From contig NZ_JAATJW010000003.1 of NCBI RefSeq assembly GCF_011800755.1, positions 1 through 64,000 of the forward strand: a stretch of 64,000 nt of DNA, given 5' to 3'. Under the pieces are notes generated by a model that searched no databases, was not told the DNA's origin, and saw nothing but the letters and a program-made list of their open reading frames with translations. A program made the translations under genes and the position numbers. Below, one piece after another: positions 50,266-59,086 of this stretch. This DNA comes from Listeria valentina (GTDB taxonomy: Bacteria; Bacillota; Bacilli; Lactobacillales; Listeriaceae). Position 1 is the first letter of the stretch; the number at the start of each line of letters is the position of its first letter.

Positions 50266-50351
50266 ATGTCTTCACCTCGAAACAGGATATAAAATAAATA
50301 AACCATCAAGCCCGCAGTGATGCAGATCATGATTCCAGTTAAAACAGCCAC
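50262..50351 (-). CDS. kdpF: KdpF small subunit
   Basis: A 29-residue single-helix protein, [20 protein letters not shown] to the end LFRGEDI, with a GTG start at 50351, 8 bp after AAAGGAG. Its stop overlaps the kdpA ATG. Length, hydrophobicity and position match KdpF, which stabilises the Kdp complex. Confidence 0.85.
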   Translation of the reverse strand: MAVLTGIMICITAGLMVYLFYILFRGEDI

Positions 50352-50408
50352 TTTTCCCACTCCTTTAAATCCACACTTTTTCTACGTATCCATCCTAACA
50401 AAAAGCAT

Positions 50409-50457
50409 ATAAAGACAGTGTTAAGGTCTTTTGCAATGGCATAAAGATTTCGTTAAG
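50409..50457 (-). promoter_or_regulatory. candidate KdpE operator, direct repeats
   Basis: Read on the plus strand, ATAAAGAnnnnGTTAAG occurs at 50409-50425 and 50441-50457, period 32 bp (three turns), identical except the N4 spacer. It lies 58 bp upstream of kdpF. KdpE is the natural candidate to bind here. A poor -10 (TAGGAT) follows toward kdpF. Confidence 0.55.
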
Positions 50458-50463
50458 ACATCC

Positions 50464-50498
50464 GTGTAACTTTTACACAGTTATTTTTGTATGTGTAA
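50464..50498 (+). promoter_or_regulatory. upstream activating site of the PTS operon
   Basis: GTGTAA (50464-50469) and TTACAC (50473-50478) form an inverted repeat, and a third GTGTAA lies at 50493-50498. Their position 60-90 bp before the sigma54 promoter suits the binding site of a LevR-type activator. That regulator gene is not in the window. Confidence 0.5.
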
Positions 50499-50553
50499 CG
50501 CAAAAACATTTTTGAAAACGCTATTATTAAAGCCATTTCAGGGTTTTTAAAAG

Positions 50554-50570
50554 TTGGCACGGAAGTTGCA
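50554..50570 (+). promoter_or_regulatory. sigma54 promoter of the PTS operon
   Basis: TTGGCACGGAAGTTGCA matches the -24/-12 consensus TTGGCACG-N4-TTGCA, with GG and GC 10 bp apart. It lies about 40 bp before the IIB gene. Confidence 0.9.
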
Positions 50571-50611
50571 TATATAGTTAATATAAAATGAAATTTTAGG
50601 AGGTTTTGATT

Positions 50612-50917
50612 TTGAAAACCATTATGTTAGTTTGTTCCGCTGGAATGTCAACAAGTCTTCTGGTAACCAAAATGCAAAAAGCAGCTGAGGCAGAAGGGCT
50701 TGAAGCAAATATTTTCGCTGTCGCTGAAGCAGAAGCAGCAAATCACTTTGATGAGATTGACGTCTTAATGCTTGGACCACAAGTTCGTTTCCTTGAAGGG
50801 AAAATGAAAGAAAAACTTGAACCAAAAGGTATACCGGTTGGCGTTATCGATATGACTGATTACGGTACAATGAATGGCGAAAAAGTTCTTGCATCAGCTA
50901 AAGAGTTAATGAAGTAA
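50612..50917 (+). CDS. PTS system lactose/cellobiose IIB component
   Basis: This 101-residue cytoplasmic IIB carries the phosphorylated Cys in MLVCSAGMSTSLL. I chose the TTG at 50612, 8 bp after TAGGAGG; another TTG at 50606 is too close. It receives phosphate from IIA and passes it to sugar bound to IIC. The likely substrates are cellobiose-type beta-glucosides. It is first in the operon IIB-IIC-IIA. Confidence 0.92.
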   Translation: MKTIMLVCSAGMSTSLLVTKMQKAAEAEGLEANIFAVAEAEAANHFDEIDVLMLGPQVRFLEGKMKEKLEPKGIPVGVIDMTDYGTMNGEKVLASAKELMK

Positions 50918-51006
50918 TTTTTGTTAGCGAACAACTTCTTTTGACAAGTTGTTTCTATAAATACTAATAACGATCCAAGTTGGATCACAAAAAGGAGAGT
51001 ATTAAA

Positions 51007-52296
51007 ATGAATGGTTTTATCGCTTTTATGGAAAAACACTTTATTCCATACGCAGCTAAAATCGGTGGGCAACGTCACTTAGTTGCTGTCCGTGACGGAT
51101 TCATCGCGACAATGCCGCTAATGATTCTAGGATCATTCGCAGTACTAATTAACAACTTACCAATTCCTGGTTATTTAGATTTCATGAATAATATTTTCGG
51201 CGAAGGAAAATGGCAAAACTTCGGTGGAAACATCTGGAATGGTACATTTGCGATTCTTGCACTTTTAATTGCTTTTACAGTAGCTTATAACCTTGCCAAA
51301 TCTTACGATAAAGATGCGTTGTCTTCTGGTGTCATCTCAGTTGCCACTTTCTTCACGATTGGTGCAATTGCTCCTGATGATAAAGGGATCCCAGGAGTTG
51401 GCGGACTTGGTTCTGTCGGTCTTTTCTTAGCTCTTATCGTTGCTATTTTATCTACTGAAATTTTCACACGTTTAAGTGGAAATCCAAAACTAATCATCAA
51501 AATGCCTGACGGTGTTCCGCCAGCAGTATCTCGTTCATTCGCAGCACTATTCCCATCGATGATTACAGTTTCAATCTTTGCTTTAATCACAGCTCTTTTC
51601 CAAGCATTTGGAATTACAAACCTTGTAAATGAATTCTATAAACTTATCCAAGAACCGTTCATGGGACTTGCAAACTCATGGGGAGTAGCACTTTTACTTG
51701 CGTTTATCTCGGCATTCCTATGGTTCTTCGGCTTGCACGGCGCGAACATCATCGACCCGTTCATGCAAACAATCAATGCTCCAGCAATCACAGCTAACCA
51801 AGAAGCACTTAAAGCTGGTAAAGAACTTCCTTACATCGTTAACAAACCTTTCTTCGATTCGTTCGTTAACATGGGTGGAACAGGGGCAACAATCGGTTTG
51901 ATCATCGCGATCTTCATCGTTGCTCGTAAGCACAAAGCTTACATGACTGTATCAAAACTTTCAGCAGCACCAGGTGTGTTCAATATCAATGAACCAATGA
52001 TGTTCGGTCTTCCAATTGTACTGAACCCAATCATGTTCATTCCATATATCTTAACACCAATGGTTCTTGTAACAATTGCTTACTTTGCAACAAAATTGGG
52101 GCTTGTTCCAGCAGCAACGATCATTACGCCTTGGACAATGCCGCCAGTTATCGGTGGCGCGCTCGCAACGCAAAGTGTTGCAGGTGGTATTCTTGCAGCC
52201 GTTAACTTGATTGTAGCTGTCTTGATTTATCTTCCATTCGCGAAAATGGCTCAAATCCAAGAGCTTCGTCGTGAAAAAGGAGAAGCAGAAGCTTAA
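51007..52296 (+). CDS. PTS system lactose/cellobiose IIC component
   Basis: This is a sugar permease of 429 residues with about ten helices. The family start FMEKHFIPYAAKIGGQRHL and FFGLHGANIIDPFMQ and INEPMMFGLPIVLNP are typical of lactose/cellobiose-family IIC. SD AAAGGAGAG precedes the ATG at 51007; the frame is open nine codons further. Confidence 0.93.
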   Translation: MNGFIAFMEKHFIPYAAKIGGQRHLVAVRDGFIATMPLMILGSFAVLINNLPIPGYLDFMNNIFGEGKWQNFGGNIWNGTFAILALLIAFTVAYNLAKSYDKDALSSGVISVATFFTIGAIAPDDKGIPGVGGLGSVGLFLALIVAILSTEIFTRLSGNPKLIIKMPDGVPPAVSRSFAALFPSMITVSIFALITALFQAFGITNLVNEFYKLIQEPFMGLANSWGVALLLAFISAFLWFFGLHGANIIDPFMQTINAPAITANQEALKAGKELPYIVNKPFFDSFVNMGGTGATIGLIIAIFIVARKHKAYMTVSKLSAAPGVFNINEPMMFGLPIVLNPIMFIPYILTPMVLVTIAYFATKLGLVPAATIITPWTMPPVIGGALATQSVAGGILAAVNLIVAVLIYLPFAKMAQIQELRREKGEAEA

Positions 52297-52337
52297 TCAC
52301 CTTGTATATAGTATTAAAGAATTAAGGACGTGTTAAA

Positions 52338-52649
52338 ATGGATACAGAAAATCTAGAACAAACAATCATGGGACTCATTGTCAATGGCGGAAATGCGAAA
52401 AGTAATGCAATGCTTGCTATTCAAGCCGCTAAAGAAGGTAATTTCGAAGAAGCGGATAAGTATCTTGATGAAGCAGACAAAGCACTTCTTGAAGCTCACC
52501 ATTCGCAAACAGCCCTTATCCAAGGTGAGGCGCGCGGTGAAAGAACGCCTGTATCATTATTATTAGTTCACGCGCAAGATCACTTGATGAACGGGATTAC
52601 ATTCAAAGACCTAGCAAAAGAAATCGTTGAATTGTATCGCGTACGTTAA
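52338..52649 (+). CDS. PTS system lactose/cellobiose IIA component
   Basis: This 103-residue IIA is all-helical and trimeric in the family. The phosphorylated His lies in LVHAQDHLMNG near the C terminus, and EAHHSQTALIQGEARG is the second family motif. It ends the operon before a strong terminator. Confidence 0.92.
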   Translation: MDTENLEQTIMGLIVNGGNAKSNAMLAIQAAKEGNFEEADKYLDEADKALLEAHHSQTALIQGEARGERTPVSLLLVHAQDHLMNGITFKDLAKEIVELYRVR

Positions 52650-52656
52650 AACCAAA

Positions 52657-52699
52657 AAGCCCGCTTAGTTCAGATTAGCTGAACTAAGCGGGCTTTTTT
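52657..52699. terminator. terminator between the PTS operon and the rhamnose regulator
   Basis: AAGCCCGCTTAGTTCAG pairs perfectly with its complement around ATTAG and is followed by TTTTG; an A run on the other side lets it serve the minus-strand regulator too. Confidence 0.9.
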
Positions 52700-52703
52700 G
52701 TGT

Positions 52704-53699
52704 TTATTTTACTCCTCCACTTGTATTCCGCTTTTCAAGTGGTAACATGCCATAACGATTCTTATAAAGCGCGTAAAAATAAGTTTTGTTTTGAAAACCA
52801 ACTTGTTCAATGACTTCGCTAATTGGCAAACTCGTTGATTCAATCAAAAGATCTGCCGCAAGTAACTTTTGCTTGTTCACAAGCTCAGTAAACGTTTTTC
52901 CCGTTTTTTGTTTGATTACATTGCTTAAATAATTTTTATTATACCCGAGCGCTTCTGCTGCGCCACTTAGAGTTAGTTCGCGATACTCTTTTTCGATTAA
53001 CTGCAGCGTGTTTAAAGCAATATTATTCGTTTCCGAATATAAATTTTTCACTTCATCTGATAAATACGTATCGCACTTCCGCACCAGTTCAGTAAATAAT
53101 ATCGGCAAATAAAGCGTTATTATTTTTGTTGAAAACTCTTCATCTAAAAAATATTCTACAATAATTTGTTCCAAAACTCGTTTAATATGTGGGATATTGG
53201 CGCTTTTAAAGATAATATATTTTTTCATTCGTTGGCCGTCCACCGCTGAGTTTAACAAAAAGTCATAAACTAAACTATTTTTCTTTTTAATCCCCGTGAG
53301 CCACTCCAAATTAATGTTTTGATCGCGGAAAAGAATGTTGATCAAAATATCATTTTCTCCCGTCGCTTTGATCGAGTGATGACAGCCAATATCGAGTAGC
53401 AGTAACTCCCCCTCTTGCAAAGTTTCTTCCTTCCCTTCAATCACCTGCTTACACTCACCACGCAACATGTAATTTAGTTCCAAAAACTGGTGCGAATGCG
53501 CCGGATAATCCGCAAATCGGTTGTGCTTGCTCACATAAATATCCTTATTGCGAAAAAAATATTCATTTAACAAATTCATCGTGCCATTTTTCTCAGAAAA
53601 AGAATTTTTCGGGTAATCCATCGAAAATTGCCCGGTTTCTTTTTGCCGTTTTTCCTTGGCGTTTAAACGATATAGCTGCTTTTCAACACGTTCTTCCAT
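52704..53699 (-). CDS. AraC-family regulator of the rhamnose operon
   Basis: This 331-residue regulator has an N-terminal cupin-like sugar-sensing part (YPAHSHQFLELNYMLRGECKQ) and a C-terminal AraC double helix-turn-helix (LSGAAEALGYNKNYLSNVIKQ, then IEQVGFQNKTYFYALYKNRYG). It diverges from the rhamnose genes and probably activates them with L-rhamnose. I chose the ATG at 53699 after GGTGGAG. Confidence 0.88.
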   Translation of the reverse strand: MEERVEKQLYRLNAKEKRQKETGQFSMDYPKNSFSEKNGTMNLLNEYFFRNKDIYVSKHNRFADYPAHSHQFLELNYMLRGECKQVIEGKEETLQEGELLLLDIGCHHSIKATGENDILINILFRDQNINLEWLTGIKKKNSLVYDFLLNSAVDGQRMKKYIIFKSANIPHIKRVLEQIIVEYFLDEEFSTKIITLYLPILFTELVRKCDTYLSDEVKNLYSETNNIALNTLQLIEKEYRELTLSGAAEALGYNKNYLSNVIKQKTGKTFTELVNKQKLLAADLLIESTSLPISEVIEQVGFQNKTYFYALYKNRYGMLPLEKRNTSGGVK

Positions 53700-53729
53700 A
53701 GAATCTCCACCTGTATATTTGATACTATT

Positions 53730-53758
53730 ATCATAACTCTTCGATATTGTAAGCGCAA
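53730..53758 (-). promoter_or_regulatory. promoter of the rhamnose regulator
   Basis: On the minus strand TTGCGC (53753-53758), 17 bp, TATGAT (53730-53735). Its -35 overlaps the cre site. Confidence 0.6.
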
Positions 53759-53775
53759 CCATTTAATCATATATT
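53747..53775 (+). promoter_or_regulatory. rhamnose operon promoter overlapping a cre site
   Basis: -35 TTGTAA (53747-53752), 17 bp, -10 TATATT (53770-53775). TTGTAAGCGCAACCA (53747-53761) fully matches the catabolite site WTGNAANCGNWNNCW, so CcpA bound here would cover the -35 of both divergent promoters. A further palindrome TAAGCGCTTA lies at about 53781-53790. Confidence 0.65.
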
Positions 53776-53814
53776 ATAAGTAAGCGCTTAACAAAATACG
53801 TAGGAGGGTTAATT

Positions 53815-55134
53815 GTGAGTAGTGTTGCAAATGGTAGTAGTAAAAAAGGAACTATCGCAGTATCATTAACGAATTATCTAGACTCAGGTTGTATTGTTGC
53901 AGGTGCTAGTGGGCTTACTTTATGGGCACAACAATTTGGACTTAGCAGTTTTGCCGTTGGACTTTTAGGAGCGGTCAGCGCAAATGCGTTTGGATCCGCT
54001 TTCGGCGCCCTTATCGGTGGGCATTTGTCCGATAAATATGGTCGTAAATTCATCTATACTTATAACATGTTAGTTTACATTCTCGGCGTTGCCATCATCA
54101 TGTTTTCGATGAACTTCGCCATGCTTTTAGCAGGATTTTTAATCACCGGCCTCTCAGTCGGCGCGGGCGTTCCCGCTTCTTGGACTTATATTTCTGAAAT
54201 GGCAGACCCTAAAACTCGGGCAAGAAACATCGGAATTTCCCAGTTCGCCTGGTCTTGCGGTCCAGCCATCATTTTCACCCTTGGCATTTTACTTTCACCA
54301 CTTGGTCTTCTTGGAAACCGCTTACTTTTCTTATCTCTTTTGATCGTTGCGGTTGTGGCTTGGAATTTACAACGCAAACTCGATGAATCGAAAGACTGGG
54401 AAGCGGAGCAAGCGAAAATAAAAGCATCCGGAGCAAAACCTGCTCATCCAATAAAAAACGCTTTTTCAAACTTAGTGAACATCAAATCGATTTTATTCCT
54501 TGTTGGAGTTTACATGTTCTGGAACCTTGTTGCCGGGGCAATGGGCTTCTTCATGCCATTCGTTTATGAAACCGTTGGCGGACTGACTAACACACAAGCC
54601 AACCTGCTACAAGCGGTACTTTGGATTCTAACAGCTGCTGGAACATATTTCGGCTTCGCCAAACTTGGCGACCGCGTAAGCCATCGCCTTTTATTCTTTG
54701 TTGGCGCAGCAATGGCAGTTGCTTCTTGGGTCGTCCTTACTTATGTGGGTATGAGCTGGCTTGGACTTTGGACATTCGTTGTTCTTTGGGGCATTTCTGC
54801 CGGAATCGGCGCGCAAGCTTTTTATGCACTTTGGTCAACGGAACTCTTCCCAACTCAATATCGTGGCGGGGTTCAAGGAATCATGTTCTTCCTCGTTCGC
54901 GGTAGTGCAGGAATTTGGTCGATTATTTTCCCTGTGATCCTTGCAAATCTCGGTTTCACAGTTGCAGGAACCATTATGATCGGACTTCTTATAGTTTCCC
55001 TTCTAATTGGTGTTATTTGGACGCCAAATACGCGCGGACGAAAACTTGATGAAATTACAGAAGAACGTTATGGAAATTTAGAGCCTAACCTTGTAAAAAA
55101 AGAAGCGGCAGGCATTTTAAAGGATAGTGAATGA
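53815..55134 (+). CDS. MFS sugar transporter, probable L-rhamnose importer
   Basis: This major facilitator protein has 439 residues and about twelve helices. Motif [16 protein letters not shown], follows helix 2. The sugar-porter-like tail [22 protein letters not shown] is present. The start is GTG at 53815, 6 bp after GGAGGG. It overlaps rhaB by 4 bp. Its place as first gene of the rhamnose operon is the basis for the substrate. Confidence 0.88.
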   Translation: MSSVANGSSKKGTIAVSLTNYLDSGCIVAGASGLTLWAQQFGLSSFAVGLLGAVSANAFGSAFGALIGGHLSDKYGRKFIYTYNMLVYILGVAIIMFSMNFAMLLAGFLITGLSVGAGVPASWTYISEMADPKTRARNIGISQFAWSCGPAIIFTLGILLSPLGLLGNRLLFLSLLIVAVVAWNLQRKLDESKDWEAEQAKIKASGAKPAHPIKNAFSNLVNIKSILFLVGVYMFWNLVAGAMGFFMPFVYETVGGLTNTQANLLQAVLWILTAAGTYFGFAKLGDRVSHRLLFFVGAAMAVASWVVLTYVGMSWLGLWTFVVLWGISAGIGAQAFYALWSTELFPTQYRGGVQGIMFFLVRGSAGIWSIIFPVILANLGFTVAGTIMIGLLIVSLLIGVIWTPNTRGRKLDEITEERYGNLEPNLVKKEAAGILKDSE

Positions 55135-56585
55135 TGATGAAAAACTATGTTGCCATTGACATTGGGGCATCAAGTGGGCGACTCCTACTTGGAAATATTC
55201 GAGACGGAAAATTGGAACTAAGCGAAATCCATCGTTTTAAAAATGGCTTTACTTTCCGCGACGGGCATGACCGCTGGGATATTGACTCGCTGATTCGCGA
55301 AATTTTTGCTGGTCTTGAAAAAGTGAAACAAATGGGGATTTCCTCGTGCACGCTTGGAATCGACACGTGGGGCGTAGATTACGTCCTCGTCGATTCGGCG
55401 GGAAACAAACTTGGCGACCCGGTAAGCTACCGCGACAGTCGAACGACGGGCAAAATTAGCGAGCTAACAAGTGAATACCCGAAAGATTATATTTACAAGA
55501 AAACGGGGATTCAATTTCTCGAATTAAACACACTTTATCAGCTTTATGTGGAGGACAAGGATTTAATTGCGGCAGCAGACAAAATTCTACTGATTCCAGA
55601 CTACATTGGATTCGTCTTGACCGGCAAGCAAGTTGCCGAAACCACCAATTCATCGACAACGCAGATGCTCAATTTGCGGGAGCAGTTGTTTGATTCGGAC
55701 TTGCTAGAACACCTCGGGATTGACCCGTGCAAATTTGCGGAGCTTCGTGATGCCGGAACGTATCTTGGCAAACTGAAGCCCGAATGGCATGAAAAATTCG
55801 ACTTGCCGGATACGGATGTCATCACGGTCGCGACTCACGATACGGCTTCGGCGGTTGTCGGGACACCCGCCGAAGATGAAAATTGGGCTTTCTTAAGTAG
55901 CGGCACTTGGTCACTTCTTGGGATGGAGCTACGGACGCCTGTTACAAGTGAACTTGCCTTTCAGGAAAACTATACAAATGAATGGGGTGCCTATGGCACG
56001 TATCGCTTCTTAAAAAACATCATGGGGCTTTGGATCGTGCAGGAAATTGCGCGCCAAACGGATTATAAGTATAGCTTTGCCGAGATGGCACAACTGGCCG
56101 AAAAAGAAGAATTCTTTACGTCCATCATTGATGTGAATGACGAGCGGTTCAACAATCCAGATAACATGATCGAGGAAATTCAAGCTTACTGCCGGGAAAC
56201 GGGGCAGCCGGTTCCGGAATCAATCGGGGAACTAACCAATTGTGTTTACGGGAGTTTGGCACTTTGTTATGCGCAGGCTCTTCAAAAAATGAAAGAAATT
56301 ACTTCGAAGGAAATTAATGCTCTTTATATCGTCGGCGGTGGAAGCAACGTCAAGACGCTCAATCAGCTTACAGCGAATTTAGCTGGCATTAAGGTCTATG
56401 CCGGACCTCAAGAGGCAACAGCAATTGGGAACTTAAGTGTTCAACTAATTACAGAAGGCGAAATCGGGAGCGTGCAGGATGCACGCGATTTAATCCGCGA
56501 GTCTTTTGAAATAAAAGAATTTATTCCAGAACAAATGCAGGAAACGAAGGCGCTTGAAAGCTACGCGGCGCTGATTCGGAACTAA
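55131..56585 (+). CDS. rhaB: rhamnulokinase
   Basis: The product phosphorylates L-rhamnulose to rhamnulose-1-phosphate. It has 484 residues and the FGGY-kinase fold: N-terminal phosphate loop [26 protein letters not shown] with the catalytic Asp, and the ATP motif [14 protein letters not shown]. Three ATGs overlap the preceding stop; AAAGGA lies before them. Confidence 0.95.
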   Translation: MMMKNYVAIDIGASSGRLLLGNIRDGKLELSEIHRFKNGFTFRDGHDRWDIDSLIREIFAGLEKVKQMGISSCTLGIDTWGVDYVLVDSAGNKLGDPVSYRDSRTTGKISELTSEYPKDYIYKKTGIQFLELNTLYQLYVEDKDLIAAADKILLIPDYIGFVLTGKQVAETTNSSTTQMLNLREQLFDSDLLEHLGIDPCKFAELRDAGTYLGKLKPEWHEKFDLPDTDVITVATHDTASAVVGTPAEDENWAFLSSGTWSLLGMELRTPVTSELAFQENYTNEWGAYGTYRFLKNIMGLWIVQEIARQTDYKYSFAEMAQLAEKEEFFTSIIDVNDERFNNPDNMIEEIQAYCRETGQPVPESIGELTNCVYGSLALCYAQALQKMKEITSKEINALYIVGGGSNVKTLNQLTANLAGIKVYAGPQEATAIGNLSVQLITEGEIGSVQDARDLIRESFEIKEFIPEQMQETKALESYAALIRN

Positions 56586-56603
56586 TCGAAGGAGGCTTTT
56601 ATA

Positions 56604-57857
56604 ATGAGTGAAGTAGAAAAACGTTATTCGGCGGCAAAAGAACGCTATGCAGCAATCGGAGTGGACACAGACGAGGCGCTGAAAAAATTACAGGATGTTA
56701 AAATTTCGATGCACTGCTGGCAAGGCGATGATGTGAAGGGCTTTTTGAACCCCGGTGGCGAATTAACGGGCGGCATCATGGCAACGGGAAATTATCCAGG
56801 AGCAGCACATACGCCGGAACAACTTCGTTCGGACTTAGAAAAAGCGTTTGCGATGATCCCAGGGAAACACAAGGTGAACTTGCATGCGATTTATGTGGAT
56901 ACGGATGAAAAAGTAGATCTCAATACGATCGAACCAAAACATTACACAAAATGGGTAGACTGGGCAAAGGAACAAGGATTGGGACTTGATTTCAACCCAA
57001 CTTTCTTCTCGCACCCGATGTTCAAGGATAATTACACACTTGCGTCTCCCGACAAAGAAGTGCGTGATTTTTGGGTTGAGCACGGCAAGCGCTCCCGGAA
57101 AATCGCGGAATACTTCGGAAAAGAACTCGGCCAAACTTGTATCAATAATTTCTGGATGCCAGACGGAATGAAAGATAACCCGATCGACCGCTTGTCTCCT
57201 CGCAAACGCTTGATGGAAGCGCTCGATGAAATTTTTGAAGAAAAACTAGATGAAAACTATACGCAAGAAGCGGTAGAAAGCAAATTGTTCGGACTGGGTG
57301 CAGAAGCCTACACAGTTGGCTCCCACGAATTTTATATGGGCTACGGCTTGACTCGTGACAAACTGATTTGCTTAGATGCAGGCCATTTCCACCCTACTGA
57401 ATTTATCTCGAACAAGCTTTCTTCACTAGCACTGTTTTCTAAAGGCGTTATGTTGCATGTAAGCCGCCCTGTTCGCTGGGATAGCGACCACGTGGTCTTA
57501 ATGGATGACGAATTAACTGAAATTGGCCGCGAACTGGTTCGTAACGATTTGCTACCAATCACAAATATCGGACTCGATTTCTTTGATGCAACGATTAACC
57601 GTGTTGCTGCTTGGGTTGTCGGTACGCGAAACACACAAAAAGCGCTTCTTAAAGCTTTCCTTGAACCAACCGATGATTTGAAGAAAATGGAGCTTGAAAA
57701 TGACTTCACAACGCGGATGGTATTCACGGAAGAGTTGAAAGACTTCCCATTTGGCGACATTTGGAACAAGTTCTGTGAACAAAATGGGGTTCCGATTGGT
57801 CTCGACTGGCTAAAAGAAGTTCGCGAATATGAAAAAAATGTACTTTTAAATAGATAG
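56604..57857 (+). CDS. rhaA: L-rhamnose isomerase
   Basis: The product converts L-rhamnose to L-rhamnulose with Mn2+. It has 417 residues, the normal length. The family motifs SMHCWQGDDVKGF, DFNPTFFSHP, CLDAGHFHPTE and LDFFDATINRVAAWVVG carry the metal ligands. SD GAAGGAGG precedes the ATG. Confidence 0.97.
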   Translation: MSEVEKRYSAAKERYAAIGVDTDEALKKLQDVKISMHCWQGDDVKGFLNPGGELTGGIMATGNYPGAAHTPEQLRSDLEKAFAMIPGKHKVNLHAIYVDTDEKVDLNTIEPKHYTKWVDWAKEQGLGLDFNPTFFSHPMFKDNYTLASPDKEVRDFWVEHGKRSRKIAEYFGKELGQTCINNFWMPDGMKDNPIDRLSPRKRLMEALDEIFEEKLDENYTQEAVESKLFGLGAEAYTVGSHEFYMGYGLTRDKLICLDAGHFHPTEFISNKLSSLALFSKGVMLHVSRPVRWDSDHVVLMDDELTEIGRELVRNDLLPITNIGLDFFDATINRVAAWVVGTRNTQKALLKAFLEPTDDLKKMELENDFTTRMVFTEELKDFPFGDIWNKFCEQNGVPIGLDWLKEVREYEKNVLLNR

Positions 57858-57869
57858 GAGTCCTTTTTG

Positions 57870-58691
57870 ATGGAAAATATAGAAAATGCCCCTTTTCTTC
57901 GGGAAATGATTGAAACTACTTCAAATTTGTATCGCTTAGGTTGGGATGAAAGAAATGGCGGCAACATTAGCTACCTCTTAGAAGAAAGCGAAATTACGCC
58001 TTATCTTGATCCCGCTAATGTGCTTCGATTGATACCGATGGACTTTGACGGAAAAGCCCTCGCTGGGAAGTATTTTCTTGTCACAGGTTCTGGAAAATAT
58101 TTTAAAAATGTGGCAAATGCGCCGGCGGAAAACTTGGGAATTATCCGGATCGCGGCTGATGGCGCTGGCGTCGAGGTGCTGTGGGGTTATACGGACGGCG
58201 GAACGCCAACAAGCGAACTCCCTTCTCACTTGATGAGTCATATTGCTCGGCTTACTGTGAATCCCAAAAATCGGATTGTGATGCATTGTCACGCGACGCA
58301 TTTACTGGCTATGACGTTCACGCATGAACTGGATGAGCGCCTCTTTACACGGACGCTTTGGCAAATGTGTACGGAATGCCTCGTTGTCTTCCCAGAAGGT
58401 GTCGGGATCGTTCCTTGGCTAATTCCGGGAACCAACGAAATTGGGATTGCAACTTCGGAAAAAATGAAGGAAACGCGGCTCGTTGTTTGGCCACATCACG
58501 GCATTTATGGTGCTGGAGAAACAATGGATGAAACATTTGGCTTGATCGAAACGGCTGAAAAAGCAGCACAAGTATATACGATTGTTTGTGCGCAAGGTGG
58601 GGCCAAGCAAACGATTACTGATGACGAGCTAGCTCAGCTAGGCGCAAGATTTGGTGTTACCCCAAAAGTTGGCTATTTGAAGGAGGATTAA
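57870..58691 (+). CDS. rhaD: rhamnulose-1-phosphate aldolase
   Basis: This class II aldolase of 273 residues splits rhamnulose-1-P into dihydroxyacetone phosphate and L-lactaldehyde. [12 protein letters not shown] and the zinc motif [11 protein letters not shown] are visible, with a third His in [12 protein letters not shown] chose the ATG at 57870; AGGAG stands 9 bp upstream. Confidence 0.96.
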   Translation: MENIENAPFLREMIETTSNLYRLGWDERNGGNISYLLEESEITPYLDPANVLRLIPMDFDGKALAGKYFLVTGSGKYFKNVANAPAENLGIIRIAADGAGVEVLWGYTDGGTPTSELPSHLMSHIARLTVNPKNRIVMHCHATHLLAMTFTHELDERLFTRTLWQMCTECLVVFPEGVGIVPWLIPGTNEIGIATSEKMKETRLVVWPHHGIYGAGETMDETFGLIETAEKAAQVYTIVCAQGGAKQTITDDELAQLGARFGVTPKVGYLKED

Positions 58692-58696
58692 CTCAC

Positions 58697-59011
58697 ATGG
58701 AACGGATCGCTTCAATTATGTATTTATACGAAGGTCAGCAAGAGGAATATAAAAAGCGGCACGATGAACTTTGGCCTGAGATGGAGCAAGCTTTAAAGGA
58801 ACATGGTGCATCGAATTACTCCATCTTCTTAGATCCTACAACAGATATTTTATTCGCTTATCTGGAAGTTGCCGATAAGGCAGCTTATGATAAAATCGCG
58901 GAAACTGAGATTTGCAAAAAATGGTGGGCATATATGGCTCCCATCATGAAATCTAACGAAGATAACAGTCCCGTCTCAAAGGACTTGGTGCAAGTTTTCT
59001 ACCTTGCCTAG
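58697..59011 (+). CDS. rhaM: L-rhamnose mutarotase
   Basis: This 104-residue enzyme speeds the alpha-beta anomer exchange of L-rhamnose. The family motif [10 protein letters not shown] with the catalytic His, and [11 protein letters not shown], are present. It begins 5 bp after the rhaD stop. Confidence 0.94.
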   Translation: MERIASIMYLYEGQQEEYKKRHDELWPEMEQALKEHGASNYSIFLDPTTDILFAYLEVADKAAYDKIAETEICKKWWAYMAPIMKSNEDNSPVSKDLVQVFYLA

Positions 59012-59012
59012 C

Positions 59013-59044
59013 GAATTGGAGCTGCTCGCTTGCAGCTCCAATTC
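59013..59044 (+). promoter_or_regulatory. hairpin between rhaM and the lactaldehyde reductase gene
   Basis: GAATTGGAGCTG (59013-59024) pairs perfectly with its complement (59033-59044). No T run follows, so it looks like an mRNA processing or stabilising element rather than a terminator. Confidence 0.5.
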
Positions 59045-59086
59045 TATACTATTTATTGTGAAACGATTAACAAAGGAGCTGTTAAT

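Noticed and set aside
57341-57967. Minus-strand open frame of 208 codons opposite rhaA
   Set aside because: Antisense shadow: Ser/Phe/Lys-rich without any domain, opposite the conserved rhaA gene.
59055-59075. Possible cre site TGTGAAACGATTAACA before the lactaldehyde reductase gene
   Set aside because: The spacing between the TG and CG elements is one base short of the cre consensus.
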